A stretch of 6,849 nucleotides of DNA from Bacteroidota bacterium (GTDB lineage: Bacteria > Bacteroidota > Ignavibacteria > Kapaibacteriales > UBA2268), in assembly GCA_022708005.1 (NCBI GenBank), contig JAKIZN010000083.1:1-6849 (forward strand), read 5' to 3'. The notes under the pieces were generated by a model, which worked only from the letters and a program-made list of their open reading frames with translations, searched no databases and had not been told where the DNA came from. Each line of letters opens with the position of its first letter. The stretch's first letter is position 1. The position numbers and the translations under genes were made by a program. Positions 6,721 to 6,849 of this stretch are shown one piece after another.

Positions 6721-6849
6721 AGAAAATCCAATTATTGCAAAATATAATTTTATAAAAATAATAAATTTTTTCTTGAATGGCTAATATAAATAAATTTTGA
6801 GCTATAGAGGGCTGTCTTATAGGGCGACAGACGGGAGCATTCGCTGTTC
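6721..6849. other. AT-rich leader of the peptidase gene, with a small repeat-like patch at the edge
   Basis: This 129-bp stretch has no credible gene. Positions 6721-6800 are very AT-rich, as expected for a promoter region on the minus strand, but I find no convincing -33/-7 pair. Positions 6801-6849 are GC-richer. They contain a 5-bp inverted repeat, CTGTC (6812-6816)/GACAG (6826-6830), and two similar TATAG(A)GGGC segments, so they may be the end of a dispersed repeat or of an upstream element cut by the window edge. Confidence 0.35.

Overview
The window looks like a chromosomal segment from an AT-rich, Gram-negative member of the Bacteroidetes/Chlorobi (FCB) group. Two things point there: the peptidase ends in a C-terminal domain typical of type IX secretion (T9SS) cargo, and the gene starts have weak or no Shine-Dalgarno sequences. 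A further pointer is the ComEC protein, which lacks the C-terminal metallo-beta-lactamase domain, as is common in that group. I cannot place it more precisely from sequence alone.

All five genes are on the minus strand, so they are transcribed from the right edge toward the left. Region by region in that direction: 6721-6849 is an AT-rich leader with a small GC-richer repeat-like patch at the edge. At 4630-6720 lies a secreted M1-family zinc aminopeptidase with a T9SS sorting tail. At 3632-4615, 14 bp further on, lies a Gfo/Idh/MocA NAD(P)-dependent oxidoreductase, probably cotranscribed with the peptidase. A 130-bp gap (3502-3631) follows. It holds a weak terminator candidate and a palindrome matching the FNR/CRP-type box TTGAT-N4-ATCAA, probably the control region of the next operon. 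That operon is a lipoprotein of unknown function (2842-3501), comEC (959-2821, TTG start) and pgeF/yfiH (225-956), with genes 20 bp and 2 bp apart.

The last 224 bp (1-224) are non-coding and hold a cluster of short perfect hairpins. Two are in identical 35-bp tandem copies, one has a 6-bp stem and one a 15-bp stem. Stem sequences differ, but each hairpin has a three-base loop and the same kind of linker (core TTGGGTT(T)AA) recurs in opposite orientations. This is the most unusual non-genic structure here.

Functionally, the left operon combines a DNA-uptake channel, a peptidoglycan precursor-editing enzyme and an uncharacterised envelope lipoprotein, so an envelope or DNA-import theme is possible but inferred. 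I see no clear new defence or mobile system. The best leads are the hairpin family, the candidate FNR-type box and the lipoprotein beside comEC.
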